DNA of 64,000 nucleotides from Brevundimonas subvibrioides. Its GTDB lineage: Bacteria > Pseudomonadota > Alphaproteobacteria > Caulobacterales > Caulobacteraceae. Location: the NCBI RefSeq assembly GCF_002280785.1, contig NZ_NCEQ01000006.1, positions 186,001-250,000 on the forward strand, given 5' to 3'. Shown in pieces: positions 29,581 through 37,638 of this stretch. The first letter of the stretch is position 1, and each line of letters begins with the position of its first letter. The translations under genes and the position numbers were made by a program. The notes beneath the pieces were generated by a model. The model saw only the letters and a list, made by a program, of their open reading frames with translations, was not told where the DNA came from and searched no databases.

Positions 29581-30315
29581 CTATTCGGCGTAGGGCTTGT
29601 CGTCGCGCAGCCAGCCCGTGATCGACAGGCGCGGCGCCCCGGCATAGGGGGCGACGGTCGCCACTGTGTGCCATTGCGGCGTCCTGAACAGGGTCAGCAT
29701 ATTGAATCGCGGCATCAGCCCGCGCGGCACATCGCCGGCCTCGTCGTGGAACAGCAACTGACCGCCCCAGTCCGTCCGCCAGTTGCGTGTCAGCCCCAGC
29801 GTATAGGCCGCCCGCCGTTCGCCGACGCCCGTGTCGTTGTGCAGGGTCAGATAGTCGCCCGGCCGGAACAGGGTCGCCTGGGCGTCGATCTTGGTGATTC
29901 CCGTTTCGCCCGCCACGGCGGCGCAGAAGTCCCGCGCCTCGGGGCTGTTCAGCAGCTGGACCAGCTCATGGGTCGGATGCCCCGGCTCGTTCCCGGCCAG
30001 CAGGGCGTCGATGATGGGATAGGACAGGAAGCTGAAGGCGAAGCCGGTCCGCGCGCCGGTCATGGCCTCGCGCGCCTTGGCCGCCAGGCCCTCGCGGCCC
30101 AGTGTCTGGATCGCCTGGGGCGAGAGCCATTCGCCCTTGCCGGCGGCGTCGGTCAGCGACAGACCCCACGGCGTCCCCGTCTTCAGCGCCGCTTCGAGTC
30201 GGTCGGCGCTGTCGGGCGTGAGGAAGTCGGGGACCTGCACCATGCCGTCGCGCTGGAACGCGCCGGCGAAGTCGCGGGTATCGAGGTCCGGGTTCAGGCG
30301 GATGGGCTCAGGCAC
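29581..30315 (-). CDS. 2-oxoglutarate-Fe(II) dioxygenase (prolyl-hydroxylase-like)
   Basis: 244 aa, GTG start. Iron ligands appear as HxD in YLTLHNDTG and the distal His in PQWHTVATV, with the 2OG-binding Arg in PRLSITGW. Facial-triad spacing is normal, so it should be active. Substrate unknown; relatives hydroxylate peptidyl proline or small molecules. It begins 3 bp after purB and so is co-transcribed with it. Confidence 0.9.
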   Translation of the reverse strand: MPEPIRLNPDLDTRDFAGAFQRDGMVQVPDFLTPDSADRLEAALKTGTPWGLSLTDAAGKGEWLSPQAIQTLGREGLAAKAREAMTGARTGFAFSFLSYPIIDALLAGNEPGHPTHELVQLLNSPEARDFCAAVAGETGITKIDAQATLFRPGDYLTLHNDTGVGERRAAYTLGLTRNWRTDWGGQLLFHDEAGDVPRGLMPRFNMLTLFRTPQWHTVATVAPYAGAPRLSITGWLRDDKPYAE

Positions 30316-30318
30316 GCC

Positions 30319-31614
30319 CTATCCGAACACGCGCCTGAACACCGTGTCCACATGCTTGGTGTGATAGCCGAGGTCGAACAGGGCCTCGAGCTCGGCGTCG
30401 GGCACGATCACTGCGGGATCTTCCTTGAGGAAGTCGAGGAAGTTCCCCTCGCCGCGCCAGACCTTCATCGCGTTGCGCTGGACCGCCTCATAGGAGTCCT
30501 CGCGCGACTGACCCAGCTGGGTCAGGGCCAGCAGCACCCGCTGCGAGTGGACGAGGCCTCCGAGCTTGTCGAGGTTCTTCTGCATGTTCTCCGGATAGAC
30601 CAGCAGACGCTCCATCACCCCGGCCAGACGGTTCAGGGCGAAGTCCAGGTGGATGGTCGCGTCCGGGCCGATGCCGCGTTCGACCGAGGAGTGGCTGATG
30701 TCCCGCTCGTGCCACAGGGCGACGTTCTCCATCGCCGGCACGACCGACGATCGGACCAGACGGGCGAGGCCGGTCAGGTTCTCGGTCAGGATCGGATTGC
30801 GCTTGTGCGGCATGGCCGACGAGCCCTTCTGGCCCTTGTCGAAGAATTCCTCGGCTTCGAGGACTTCCGTGCGCTGCAGGTGGCGGATCTCGACCGCCAG
30901 ACGCTCGATCGACGAGGCGACGACGCCGAGCGCGGCGAAGAAGGCGGCGTGGCGGTCACGCGGGATGACCTGGGTCGAGACGGTCTCGACCTGGAGGCCC
31001 ATCTTCCCGGCGACGTATTCCTCGACCGCCGGGTCGACGTTGGCGAAGGTGCCCACGGCGCCGGAGATGGCGCAGGTGGCGATCTCTTCCTTGGCCGTCA
31101 TCAGGCGGCGTTTGGCCCGCTGGAACTCGGCGTGATAGCCGGCCAGCTTCAGGCCGAAGGTCACCGGCTCGGCATGGATGCCGTGGCTGCGGCCGACGGT
31201 CGGAGTGTATTTATGCTCCTTCGCCCGGGCTTCCAGCGCCGTCAGCACCCGGTCGACGCCGGCGATCAGCAGGTCCGACGCCCGCGCCAGCTGCACCGCG
31301 AAACAGGTGTCCAGCACGTCCGAGGACGTCATGCCCTGGTGCAGGAAGCGGGCTTCCTCGCCGACCGTCTCCGACACATGGGTCAGGAAGGCGATGACGT
31401 CGTGCTTGGTCGTGCGCTCGATCTCGTCGATCCGGTCCGAGTCCCAGGCGGCGTTCTCGCCCTTGGCCCAGATGGCCTCGGCGGCCTCTGTCGGAATGAC
31501 GCCCAGCTCGGCCATCTTGGTGGCGGCATGGGCCTCGATCTCGAACCAGATCTTGTATTTGGTCTCGGAGGACCAGATGGCGACGGCTTCGGGGCGGGAA
31601 TAGCGGCTGATCAT
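30319..31614 (-). CDS. purB: Adenylosuccinate lyase
   Basis: Fumarase/aspartase-superfamily enzyme cleaving SAICAR and adenylosuccinate; 431 aa. Superfamily signature GSSAMPHKRNP is present with the catalytic Ser in its flexible loop, catalytic His region TVGRSHGIHAEP, and the N-terminal YSRPEAVAIWSSETKY. Leads a purB / oxygenase / glycosylase unit. Confidence 0.97.
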   Translation of the reverse strand: MISRYSRPEAVAIWSSETKYKIWFEIEAHAATKMAELGVIPTEAAEAIWAKGENAAWDSDRIDEIERTTKHDVIAFLTHVSETVGEEARFLHQGMTSSDVLDTCFAVQLARASDLLIAGVDRVLTALEARAKEHKYTPTVGRSHGIHAEPVTFGLKLAGYHAEFQRAKRRLMTAKEEIATCAISGAVGTFANVDPAVEEYVAGKMGLQVETVSTQVIPRDRHAAFFAALGVVASSIERLAVEIRHLQRTEVLEAEEFFDKGQKGSSAMPHKRNPILTENLTGLARLVRSSVVPAMENVALWHERDISHSSVERGIGPDATIHLDFALNRLAGVMERLLVYPENMQKNLDKLGGLVHSQRVLLALTQLGQSREDSYEAVQRNAMKVWRGEGNFLDFLKEDPAVIVPDAELEALFDLGYHTKHVDTVFRRVFG

Positions 31615-31671
31615 GGGCCGTGCGTGTCGGTCCCGAGCCCCTCGGAGTCAAGCGGCTGGGCTCCAGCTTCG

Positions 31672-31797
31672 ACCGTGCACCCCGGCGAAGGCCGGGGTCC
31701 AGACCACGGACAGGGTGGCCGGGATGTCGCATCGGGTTCGCTGACCTTGCCCAGGGCATCCTTGATCTGGACCCCGGCCTTCGCCGGGGTGCACGGT
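31672..31797. repeat. Inverted pair of REP-like elements (family B)
   Basis: 32-bp units at 31672-31703 and 31766-31797 are exact reverse complements and carry CCCCGGCGAAGGCCGGGG plus the tail TCCAGA; 62 bp separate them. Same plan as the family A pair near gap. It lies between purB and the GST gene, which are divergent. Confidence 0.9.
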
Positions 31798-31824
31798 AGA
31801 CGGAGAATCACAGGGAGAGCGGCT

Positions 31825-32496
31825 ATGGAACTGATCATCGGCGACATGTCCGTTGCAACCTGGTCGCTGCGGGCGTGGCTGGTTCTGAAACGATGCGGCG
31901 CGGAGTTCACCCTGCGCGAGATCCCCATGTCCGGCCCCGAATCAGCCCCGGGGCTCGCCGCCCATTCGCCCAGCGGCAAGGTGCCCGTGCTGAAGGTGGA
32001 CGGGGTCGCGATCTGGGACTCGCTGGCGATCAGCGTCTTCGCAGCCGAGCGCTATCCCGAGGCGAAGCTCTGGCCCGTCGACGCTCACGCCCGGTGGCTG
32101 GCTCGCTCGGTGGCCTGCGAAATGCATTCCGGCTTCAGCGCCCTGCGCAGCGAATGCGCCACGGGGCTGGATGCGGCAGGGGTTGTCCACACCATGGTCG
32201 GCCCCGACCGCGCGCCGACCCCGACGAGCGAATCGGTCGCCGCCGACGTCCGCCGCTTCGTCTCCATCGCGACCGAGATGCGCGCCCGGTTCGGCGCGGG
32301 CGGGCCCTACCTGTTCGGCGAATGGTCGATGCCGGACGCCTTCTTCACGCCGCTGGCTGCCCGGTTCCGACACTATCAGATCGATCTGGCGGACCACGGC
32401 GATGTGGATGGCGTGGCGGCCACATATGTTGCCGCGCTGCTACAGCAGCCGGACTTCCTGGACTGGGCGGAACTGGCCGTCACGGTTCGGCCTTAG
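31825..32496 (+). CDS. Glutathione S-transferase family protein
   Basis: 223 aa from ATG 31825 with AGGGAGAG upstream. Thioredoxin-like N-domain: GDMSVATWSLRAWLVLKRCG with Ser/Thr at the active-site position, cis-Pro in GKVPVLKVDGVAIWDSLAI. The helical C-domain contains LFGEWSMPDAFFTPLAARF. Substrate unknown. The gene is monocistronic. Confidence 0.92.
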   Translation: MELIIGDMSVATWSLRAWLVLKRCGAEFTLREIPMSGPESAPGLAAHSPSGKVPVLKVDGVAIWDSLAISVFAAERYPEAKLWPVDAHARWLARSVACEMHSGFSALRSECATGLDAAGVVHTMVGPDRAPTPTSESVAADVRRFVSIATEMRARFGAGGPYLFGEWSMPDAFFTPLAARFRHYQIDLADHGDVDGVAATYVAALLQQPDFLDWAELAVTVRP

Positions 32497-32584
32497 GTCG
32501 GGGTCACGACCGATTAATCAGACCTGCGAACCGGCCCTTAAGGGAACGGCGTTACGGTCCTGATCGAACCTGAGACCCTTCGCC

Positions 32585-32719
32585 ATGCCCGTCCAACAGA
32601 CGACCGCCCCGAACATCGCTCCGCCGGAGGCCCAGCGCCGCCCGACGCTGATGACCTATGGCGTGTTCATTCTGGTGGGTTGCTGCCTGTGCGCGTCGCT
32701 CGTCGGCAGCCTCCTGTAG
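32585..32719 (+). CDS. Small single-helix membrane protein
   Basis: 44 aa; ATG 32585, stop 32717-32719. A Gln/Pro-rich N-terminus of about 24 residues is followed by one hydrophobic helix of about 20 (YGVFILVGCCLCASLVGSLL). Probably a type of small inner-membrane protein. It is followed by a hairpin cluster that terminates transcription, which supports it as a transcribed gene. No family recognised. Confidence 0.55.
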   Translation: MPVQQTTAPNIAPPEAQRRPTLMTYGVFILVGCCLCASLVGSLL

Positions 32720-32818
32720 GCGTTTCGGCAAGCCTTGGGCCTGACGACCTAAAAGTCATCTATAATCAGTAGTTTGCGTGGCTATTCTGGCGTGCTCGCC
32801 AAGCTGGGCCGCCGCCGC

Positions 32819-32907
32819 TTTGGACTCTGAAAAAACAGAGTCCAAACAGTGCAAGCCGATGAAATCGCTCGATTTCATTTGCACTTTTTTGGACTCATGG
32901 AGTCCAA
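32819..32907. terminator. Cluster of three hairpins, convergent terminators
   Basis: Hairpin 1 (32819-32846) pairs TTTGGACTCTG with CAGAGTCCAAA around a run of A. Hairpin 2 (32849-32884) has an inner perfect stem ATGAAATCG/CGATTTCAT and outer GTGCAA/TTGCAC, then six T: a classic plus-strand terminator. Hairpin 3 (32889-32907) pairs TTGGACTC with GAGTCCAA. Hairpins 1 and 3 share arms. They separate the convergent small membrane gene and slt. The segment is noticeably AT-rich for this window. Confidence 0.8.
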
Positions 32908-32923
32908 CGCGGAAAGGGTCGGG

Positions 32924-34666
32924 TCAGCGCGTTCCGACCGGCTGCATCGACGCGACCTCGACCGGTTCCGTCGACAGCGGCGCGGGCTCCTGGCCCGGCG
33001 GCGGGGCGACATAGTCGAGGCTGATCGGCACCAGGGTCTGGCCCGCCACCACGGCGTCGAGCGTGTTCAGCGGCCCGCCCGTCATGCGCTGATAGATCCA
33101 GTAGGCCGCGACGACCTTCTCGACGTATTCGCGCGCCTGGGGCACGTCGATCGTCTCGATCAGCAGCAGGGGATCAGGGTTCGGGCCCAGACGGCGCAGG
33201 GCGCCGAGCATGGGGCCCGGTCCGGCGTTGTAGCTGGCGACTGCGCGCAGCAGGTCGCCCTGGAACTCGGGACGCGCCAGCATGCGGTTCACATAGGTCT
33301 GGCCCAGACGGACATTGGTCGCCGGGGTGAACAGACGTTGCGGGGTCGAGACGAAGCTGCGGTCGCCGGTCATCTCGGCCGCCGTCGACGGCATGACCTG
33401 CATCAGGCCATAGGCGCCCACCGGTGACCGGGCCTGGGCGTTGAAGCCGCTTTCCTTGCGGGCGATCGCGTAGACCAGCGAGCGTTCCAGCGTCCAGCCG
33501 CCCTCGGGCGTGATCTCGGGCATCGGATAGTTGGTGACGTCGATCCGGCTGCCGTCGGAGCCGCTGCCGCCGCCGAGGCGTGGGCCCAGCACGCGGGCGA
33601 GACCGGTCCACAGGCGGCGCGTGCGGTCGCTGGCGGTGCGCAGGCCGTTGCGCAGTTCGTCGCGGGCGTCGCCGGCGCGGCCGATCTCGAAGAAGGCGAC
33701 CGTGCGCCGGGCGCGCGGATCGTCGTTCAGGAACTCGTCCATCTCGCGCTGATTGACGCCGACGGGGCCGTCGCTGGCGGAGGAGGTGCGGGCCACGGCC
33801 TCGTAAGGGGTAGGGCCGTCGCCGTTGAGGATGACCGGCTCTTCGCCGAGCTGACGCAGGGCGATCTGGCCATAGAAGGTGGCGGGCCAGCGGGCGGCCA
33901 GGCGCAGGAACTCCGGGATCCGGTCCTGACGGCCGATCTGGCCGGCGGCGCGGGCGGCCCAGAATGCGGCGCCGGCGCGGGTCCAGCCGTCCTCGGTCGG
34001 ATCGACGGCGACGCGTTCGAAGGCGGTGTAGGCGCGCGGATAGTCGCCGGTGCGCCAGGCCGCCAGGCCCACAACCCACCAGTCGCCGATCTGTTCGCCC
34101 TGGCTGACGGCGCCCTGCAGGTCGTCGCGGTTCAGGGCGACGCGGGCGGCCTTGGCGGGATCGGCCTCCGAGTTGCCGCCGCCCGCGGCGACCGCGTCCC
34201 AGGTGCGGCTGAAATAGGCCCCCGTCGGGCGGCGGGGCGCCTCGGCGCCGTCCGGGCGACGACGCTCGGCCAGGGCGTAGACGCGCTGGGCGCTCGGCAG
34301 GTCGGCATAGTCCTGAAGCCAGGCCGCCAGTTCGTCAAAGGAGGCGGTGTAGTTCGGATGGAACATCCGCTCGAACTCGACTTGGCCCAGCAGGACGCGG
34401 TCGCCGGCCTGGAGCGCGGAGGCGCGGGCTGCGTCCAGATCGCCGCGACGCAGGGCGTCGAAGGCGGTGGTGTAGCTCAGCCGGTCGGCGTTCGAGAGGG
34501 CGTTGGTGCGGATGCGGATGCCCTGATCGCCCTCGGCCCCGATCTCTGAGGCGACCGCCGACAGATAGGATTCGGGGGCGGCGAGGGCTGGCAGTGCGGC
34601 GGCCGACGCGGCGGCCATCACAAAGGCGAGCGTCTGCGCCCGGAAGGCGCGGCGGCGGATACTGAA
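32924..34666 (-). CDS. slt: Soluble lytic murein transglycosylase
   Basis: Periplasmic enzyme that cleaves peptidoglycan forming 1,6-anhydro-MurNAc. A TTG at 34666 with GAGGGGG at 8 nt gives a perfect signal peptide (FSIRRRAFRAQTL then AAASAAALPALA); 580 aa. An ATG at 34744 would add 26 residues before the signal and is less likely. A long alpha-superhelical U-like domain (to about 400) precedes the SLT domain with AIARKESGFNAQARS (catalytic Glu), GAYGLMQVMPSTA and ASYNAGPG. Full length for the Slt70 class. Confidence 0.93.
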   Translation of the reverse strand, partial: FSIRRRAFRAQTLAFVMAAASAAALPALAAPESYLSAVASEIGAEGDQGIRIRTNALSNADRLSYTTAFDALRRGDLDAARASALQAGDRVLLGQVEFERMFHPNYTASFDELAAWLQDYADLPSAQRVYALAERRRPDGAEAPRRPTGAYFSRTWDAVAAGGGNSEADPAKAARVALNRDDLQGAVSQGEQIGDWWVVGLAAWRTGDYPRAYTAFERVAVDPTEDGWTRAGAAFWAARAAGQIGRQDRIPEFLRLAARWPATFYGQIALRQLGEEPVILNGDGPTPYEAVARTSSASDGPVGVNQREMDEFLNDDPRARRTVAFFEIGRAGDARDELRNGLRTASDRTRRLWTGLARVLGPRLGGGSGSDGSRIDVTNYPMPEITPEGGWTLERSLVYAIARKESGFNAQARSPVGAYGLMQVMPSTAAEMTGDRSFVSTPQRLFTPATNVRLGQTYVNRMLARPEFQGDLLRAVASYNAGPGPMLGALRRLGPNPDPLLLIETIDVPQAREYVEKVVAAYWIYQRMTGGPLNTLDAVVAGQTLVPISLDYVAPPPGQEPAPLSTEPVEVASMQPVGTR

Positions 34667-34810
34667 CAAGGCGGCGGCCCCCTCGTGCTTCGCGTTCCCG
34701 TCTCGATTCAGGAGACGCGTGCTCTGCGATCGGTCGTCAAACAAGAAGTATGCCGCAATGCGGTGAATCCCTCAATCACATCAGCGGCATGGAACCCTGT
34801 AACTTTCGTT

Positions 34811-35602
34811 TCAGGCGTTTTCCTGTCCGTCCAGCTTGACGGCCAGTTCCAGAATGTCCGCCCAGACCTGACGCTTGGCCTGGGGCTGATGCAGCAGGAA
34901 GGCGGGGTGCAGGGTCGGCATGACCGGGGCCGAGACGTCCCCCTCGGCCAGCCGCCATTCGCGCCACTGGCCGCGCATCCGCATGATGCCCTCGTCGGTC
35001 TTCAGCACGCCCCTGGCCGCCGCCGCGCCCAGCAGCAGCACCGCTTTCGGCTTCATCAGGAAGAAGGCCCGCTCCACGAACGGCGCGCAAACGGCCTGTT
35101 CCTGGGGCGTGGGGGTCCGGTTGCCCGGCGGCCGCCAGAAGACGGTGTTGGTGGTGTAGACCTTGCCGGTCAGCCCGGCCGCCGCGATCATCTTGTCCAG
35201 CAGCTTGCCGGCCTTGCCCACGAAGGGCTCGCCGGCCGCGTCTTCCTCAGCTCCGGGCGCCTCGCCGATGATCAGGATCGGGGCATGCGGATCGCCCCGC
35301 CCGAAGACGCAGCCCCTGGCGCCCATCCCGACCAGCTCGCAACCCTTGAAGCTGGCGGCGGCTTCGGCCAGCGCCTCCATCGTGTCCGCACCATGGGCCA
35401 GATGTCGCGCGTCCGAGGTGGCGTCGACCATGTCGACGACCGGCGTGACCGACGCCGTCGCCCTGGTCACGGCCTTGAGGGCGGGTGCGACGACGATGGT
35501 CCGATCGACCGCCGCCTCCTCGAAACAGGCGTCCACCCCCGCATCGGCCCAGAAGGCGAGCAGGCTTTCGACGGCGGCGATGTCTCTGGGTTCGGCGTTC
35601 AT
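34811..35602 (-). CDS. Type-4-like uracil-DNA glycosylase
   Basis: 263 aa. UDG superfamily motif I at IIGEAPGAEEDAAGEPFVGKAG, the loop FWRPPGNRTPTPQEQ and motif II in MPTLHPAFLLH. The family normally binds a 4Fe-4S cluster with four Cys in a CxxC...C(x15)C layout. Here the first position (Cys88) and last (Cys172) are present, but the second is Val91 and the third is Trp156, so a cluster is unlikely. An N-terminal extension of about 80 residues precedes the domain. Removal of uracil is inferred. Confidence 0.85.
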   Translation of the reverse strand: MNAEPRDIAAVESLLAFWADAGVDACFEEAAVDRTIVVAPALKAVTRATASVTPVVDMVDATSDARHLAHGADTMEALAEAAASFKGCELVGMGARGCVFGRGDPHAPILIIGEAPGAEEDAAGEPFVGKAGKLLDKMIAAAGLTGKVYTTNTVFWRPPGNRTPTPQEQAVCAPFVERAFFLMKPKAVLLLGAAAARGVLKTDEGIMRMRGQWREWRLAEGDVSAPVMPTLHPAFLLHQPQAKRQVWADILELAVKLDGQENA

Positions 35603-35706
35603 GGCGGGGTGCGTTCAGGGATAAGCCTTGACCGCCCTCGCGTCACCTTCCGATAAGTGCCCATAAACAATAAAGCCCACCCGACGTACGAGGAACAAGA
35701 AGCGAC

Positions 35707-37467
35707 ATGGCCGAGCAAGCGATCGAAGGCGGCGTCGAAACTGCGGCTCAGGAGGCCATCCTCGACAACCTGCCGCCGCTGGAGGCGCTCGCGGGCGTCG
35801 AGCGCGAGGTCATGGAATACGATGTCCTGATCGTCGGGGGCGGCCCGGCCGGCCTCGCCGCCGCCATCCGCCTCAAGCAGCGTGCCGGGAAAGACGGGAA
35901 AGACATCACCGTCGCGGTGCTGGAAAAGTCCGCCGAGCTCGGCGGCCACATCCTGTCGGGCGCCGTGATCGACCCCAAGGCGCTGAACGAGCTGTTCCCC
36001 GACTGGAAGGCCATGGGCGCCCCGTTGGAGACCCCGGTGACGAAGGACCGGTTCATGGTCCTGGGGCCGATGGGCCAGGTCAGCCTGCCGATGGCGATGC
36101 TGCCGCCGATGATGCACAACGACGGCTGCTACATCGCCTCCCTGGGCAACGTCACGCGCTGGCTGGGCGAACAGGCCGAGGGCATGGGCGTCGAGGTCTA
36201 TCCCGGCATGGCCGCCAGCCATGTCGTCTGGGATGAACCCACCGGCCGGGTGAAGGGCGTCGTCGCCGGCGTCTTCGGCATCGACAAGCATGGCCAGCCC
36301 ACCGGCGACTTCCAGCCCGGCATCGAACTGCACGGCAAATATGTCTTCATCGCCGAGGGCGTGCGCGGCTCCCTGGCCAAGACCATCATCGCCCGCCACA
36401 AGTTGCAGGACGGCAAGTCGCCGCAGAAATACGGCATCGGCCTCAAGGAGTTGTGGCAGGTCCCGCCGGAGAAGCACCAGCCTGGCCTGGCCCAGCACAC
36501 GACCGGCTGGCCGCTGGACGAGTTCACCGGCGGCGGCTCCTTCATGTACCACTTCGGGGACAACTACGTGGCCATCGGCTACGTCGTGCACCTGAACTAC
36601 AAGAACCCCTTCCTGTCGCCGTTCGACGAGTTCCAGCGCTTCAAACACCACCCCGCCATCGCCCAACACCTGGAGGGCGGGACCCGCATCTCCTACGGCG
36701 CGCGTGCGATCACCGAGGGCGGCTTCCAGTCGGTTCCGAAGTTGTCCTTCCCCGGCGGCGTCCTGATCGGCTGCTCGGCCGGCTTCGTGAACGTGCCGCG
36801 CATCAAGGGCAGCCACAACGCCATGAAGACCGGCATGCTGGCCGCCGACGCCGCCTATGACGCGGTCATGGCCGGCCGGTCGGGCGACGAACTGGTCGAA
36901 TACCAGACCGCCTACGAGACCAGCTGGGTCTTCCAGGAGCTGAAGCGCGTCCGCAACGCCAAGCCCTTCCTGACGAAGTTCGGCACGACCCTGGGCGGGG
37001 CGCTGGGCGTCTTCGACATGTGGTTCGGCACACTCTTCGGCGGCGCCTCGCTGTTCGGGACGCTGAAGCACGCCAAGACGGATGCCGCCTCGACCGAACT
37101 CGCCTCGAAGCACAAGCCGATCGTCTATCCGAAGCCGGACGGCAAACTCAGCTTCGACAAGCTGTCGTCGGTGTTCATCTCCAACACCAACCACGCCGAG
37201 GAACAGCCGGCCCACCTGAAGCTGATCGACCCGACCGTGCCGATCCGGGTCAACCTGCCCAAATACGGCGAGCCTGCGCGCCTCTACTGCCCGGCCGGGG
37301 TCTATGAGGTCGTCTACGCCGACGAGGTGGCGAAGACCGATCCGAGATTCGTCATCAACGCCCAAAACTGCGTCCACTGCAAAACCTGCGACATCAAGGA
37401 TCCGTCGCAGAACATCGTCTGGACCACCCCCGAGGGCGGCGGCGGCCCGAACTATCCGAACATGTGA
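35707..37467 (+). CDS. Electron-transfer flavoprotein-ubiquinone oxidoreductase
   Basis: 586 aa inner-membrane-associated enzyme passing electrons from ETF to ubiquinone. FAD-binding VLIVGGGPAGLAAAIRL at about residue 40, ubiquinone region in the middle (GCSAGFVNVPRIKGSHNAMKTG), and 4Fe-4S ligands at the end: YCPAGVYE and NAQNCVHCKTCDIKDP. Complete. It is followed by a palindromic repeat and the TPR gene. Confidence 0.97.
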   Translation: MAEQAIEGGVETAAQEAILDNLPPLEALAGVEREVMEYDVLIVGGGPAGLAAAIRLKQRAGKDGKDITVAVLEKSAELGGHILSGAVIDPKALNELFPDWKAMGAPLETPVTKDRFMVLGPMGQVSLPMAMLPPMMHNDGCYIASLGNVTRWLGEQAEGMGVEVYPGMAASHVVWDEPTGRVKGVVAGVFGIDKHGQPTGDFQPGIELHGKYVFIAEGVRGSLAKTIIARHKLQDGKSPQKYGIGLKELWQVPPEKHQPGLAQHTTGWPLDEFTGGGSFMYHFGDNYVAIGYVVHLNYKNPFLSPFDEFQRFKHHPAIAQHLEGGTRISYGARAITEGGFQSVPKLSFPGGVLIGCSAGFVNVPRIKGSHNAMKTGMLAADAAYDAVMAGRSGDELVEYQTAYETSWVFQELKRVRNAKPFLTKFGTTLGGALGVFDMWFGTLFGGASLFGTLKHAKTDAASTELASKHKPIVYPKPDGKLSFDKLSSVFISNTNHAEEQPAHLKLIDPTVPIRVNLPKYGEPARLYCPAGVYEVVYADEVAKTDPRFVINAQNCVHCKTCDIKDPSQNIVWTTPEGGGGPNYPNM

Positions 37468-37611
37468 ATCCTCCCCCGTCGGGGGAGGGGGACCACGAAG
37501 TGGTGGAGGGGGCCGACCACAGACGCCGGAGTCCGGGAAGAGCCCCCTCCGTCTCTCCGCTTCGCTCCGATCCTCAAGCCCCCGATGGGGGAGGAATGGG
37601 CCTTGTCGTCG
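37468..37611. repeat. Palindromic intergenic repeat after ETF-QO
   Basis: Nested inverted pieces: CCTCCCCCGTCGGGGGAGG close to the ETF-QO stop, and CCCCCGATGGGGGAGG at the other end, with GGTGGAGGGGG and CCCCCTCCGTCTCTCCGCTTC between. Similar composition to the copies near glyS. Confidence 0.7.
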
Positions 37612-37638
37612 CCGCATAAGCCGGTGAATGTCGTCGCC

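Noticed and set aside
29668..32496. A plus-strand open frame of 942 codons ending with the GST gene
   Set aside because: Only the last 223 codons (GST) are real; the rest is antisense to purB and the 2OG oxygenase.
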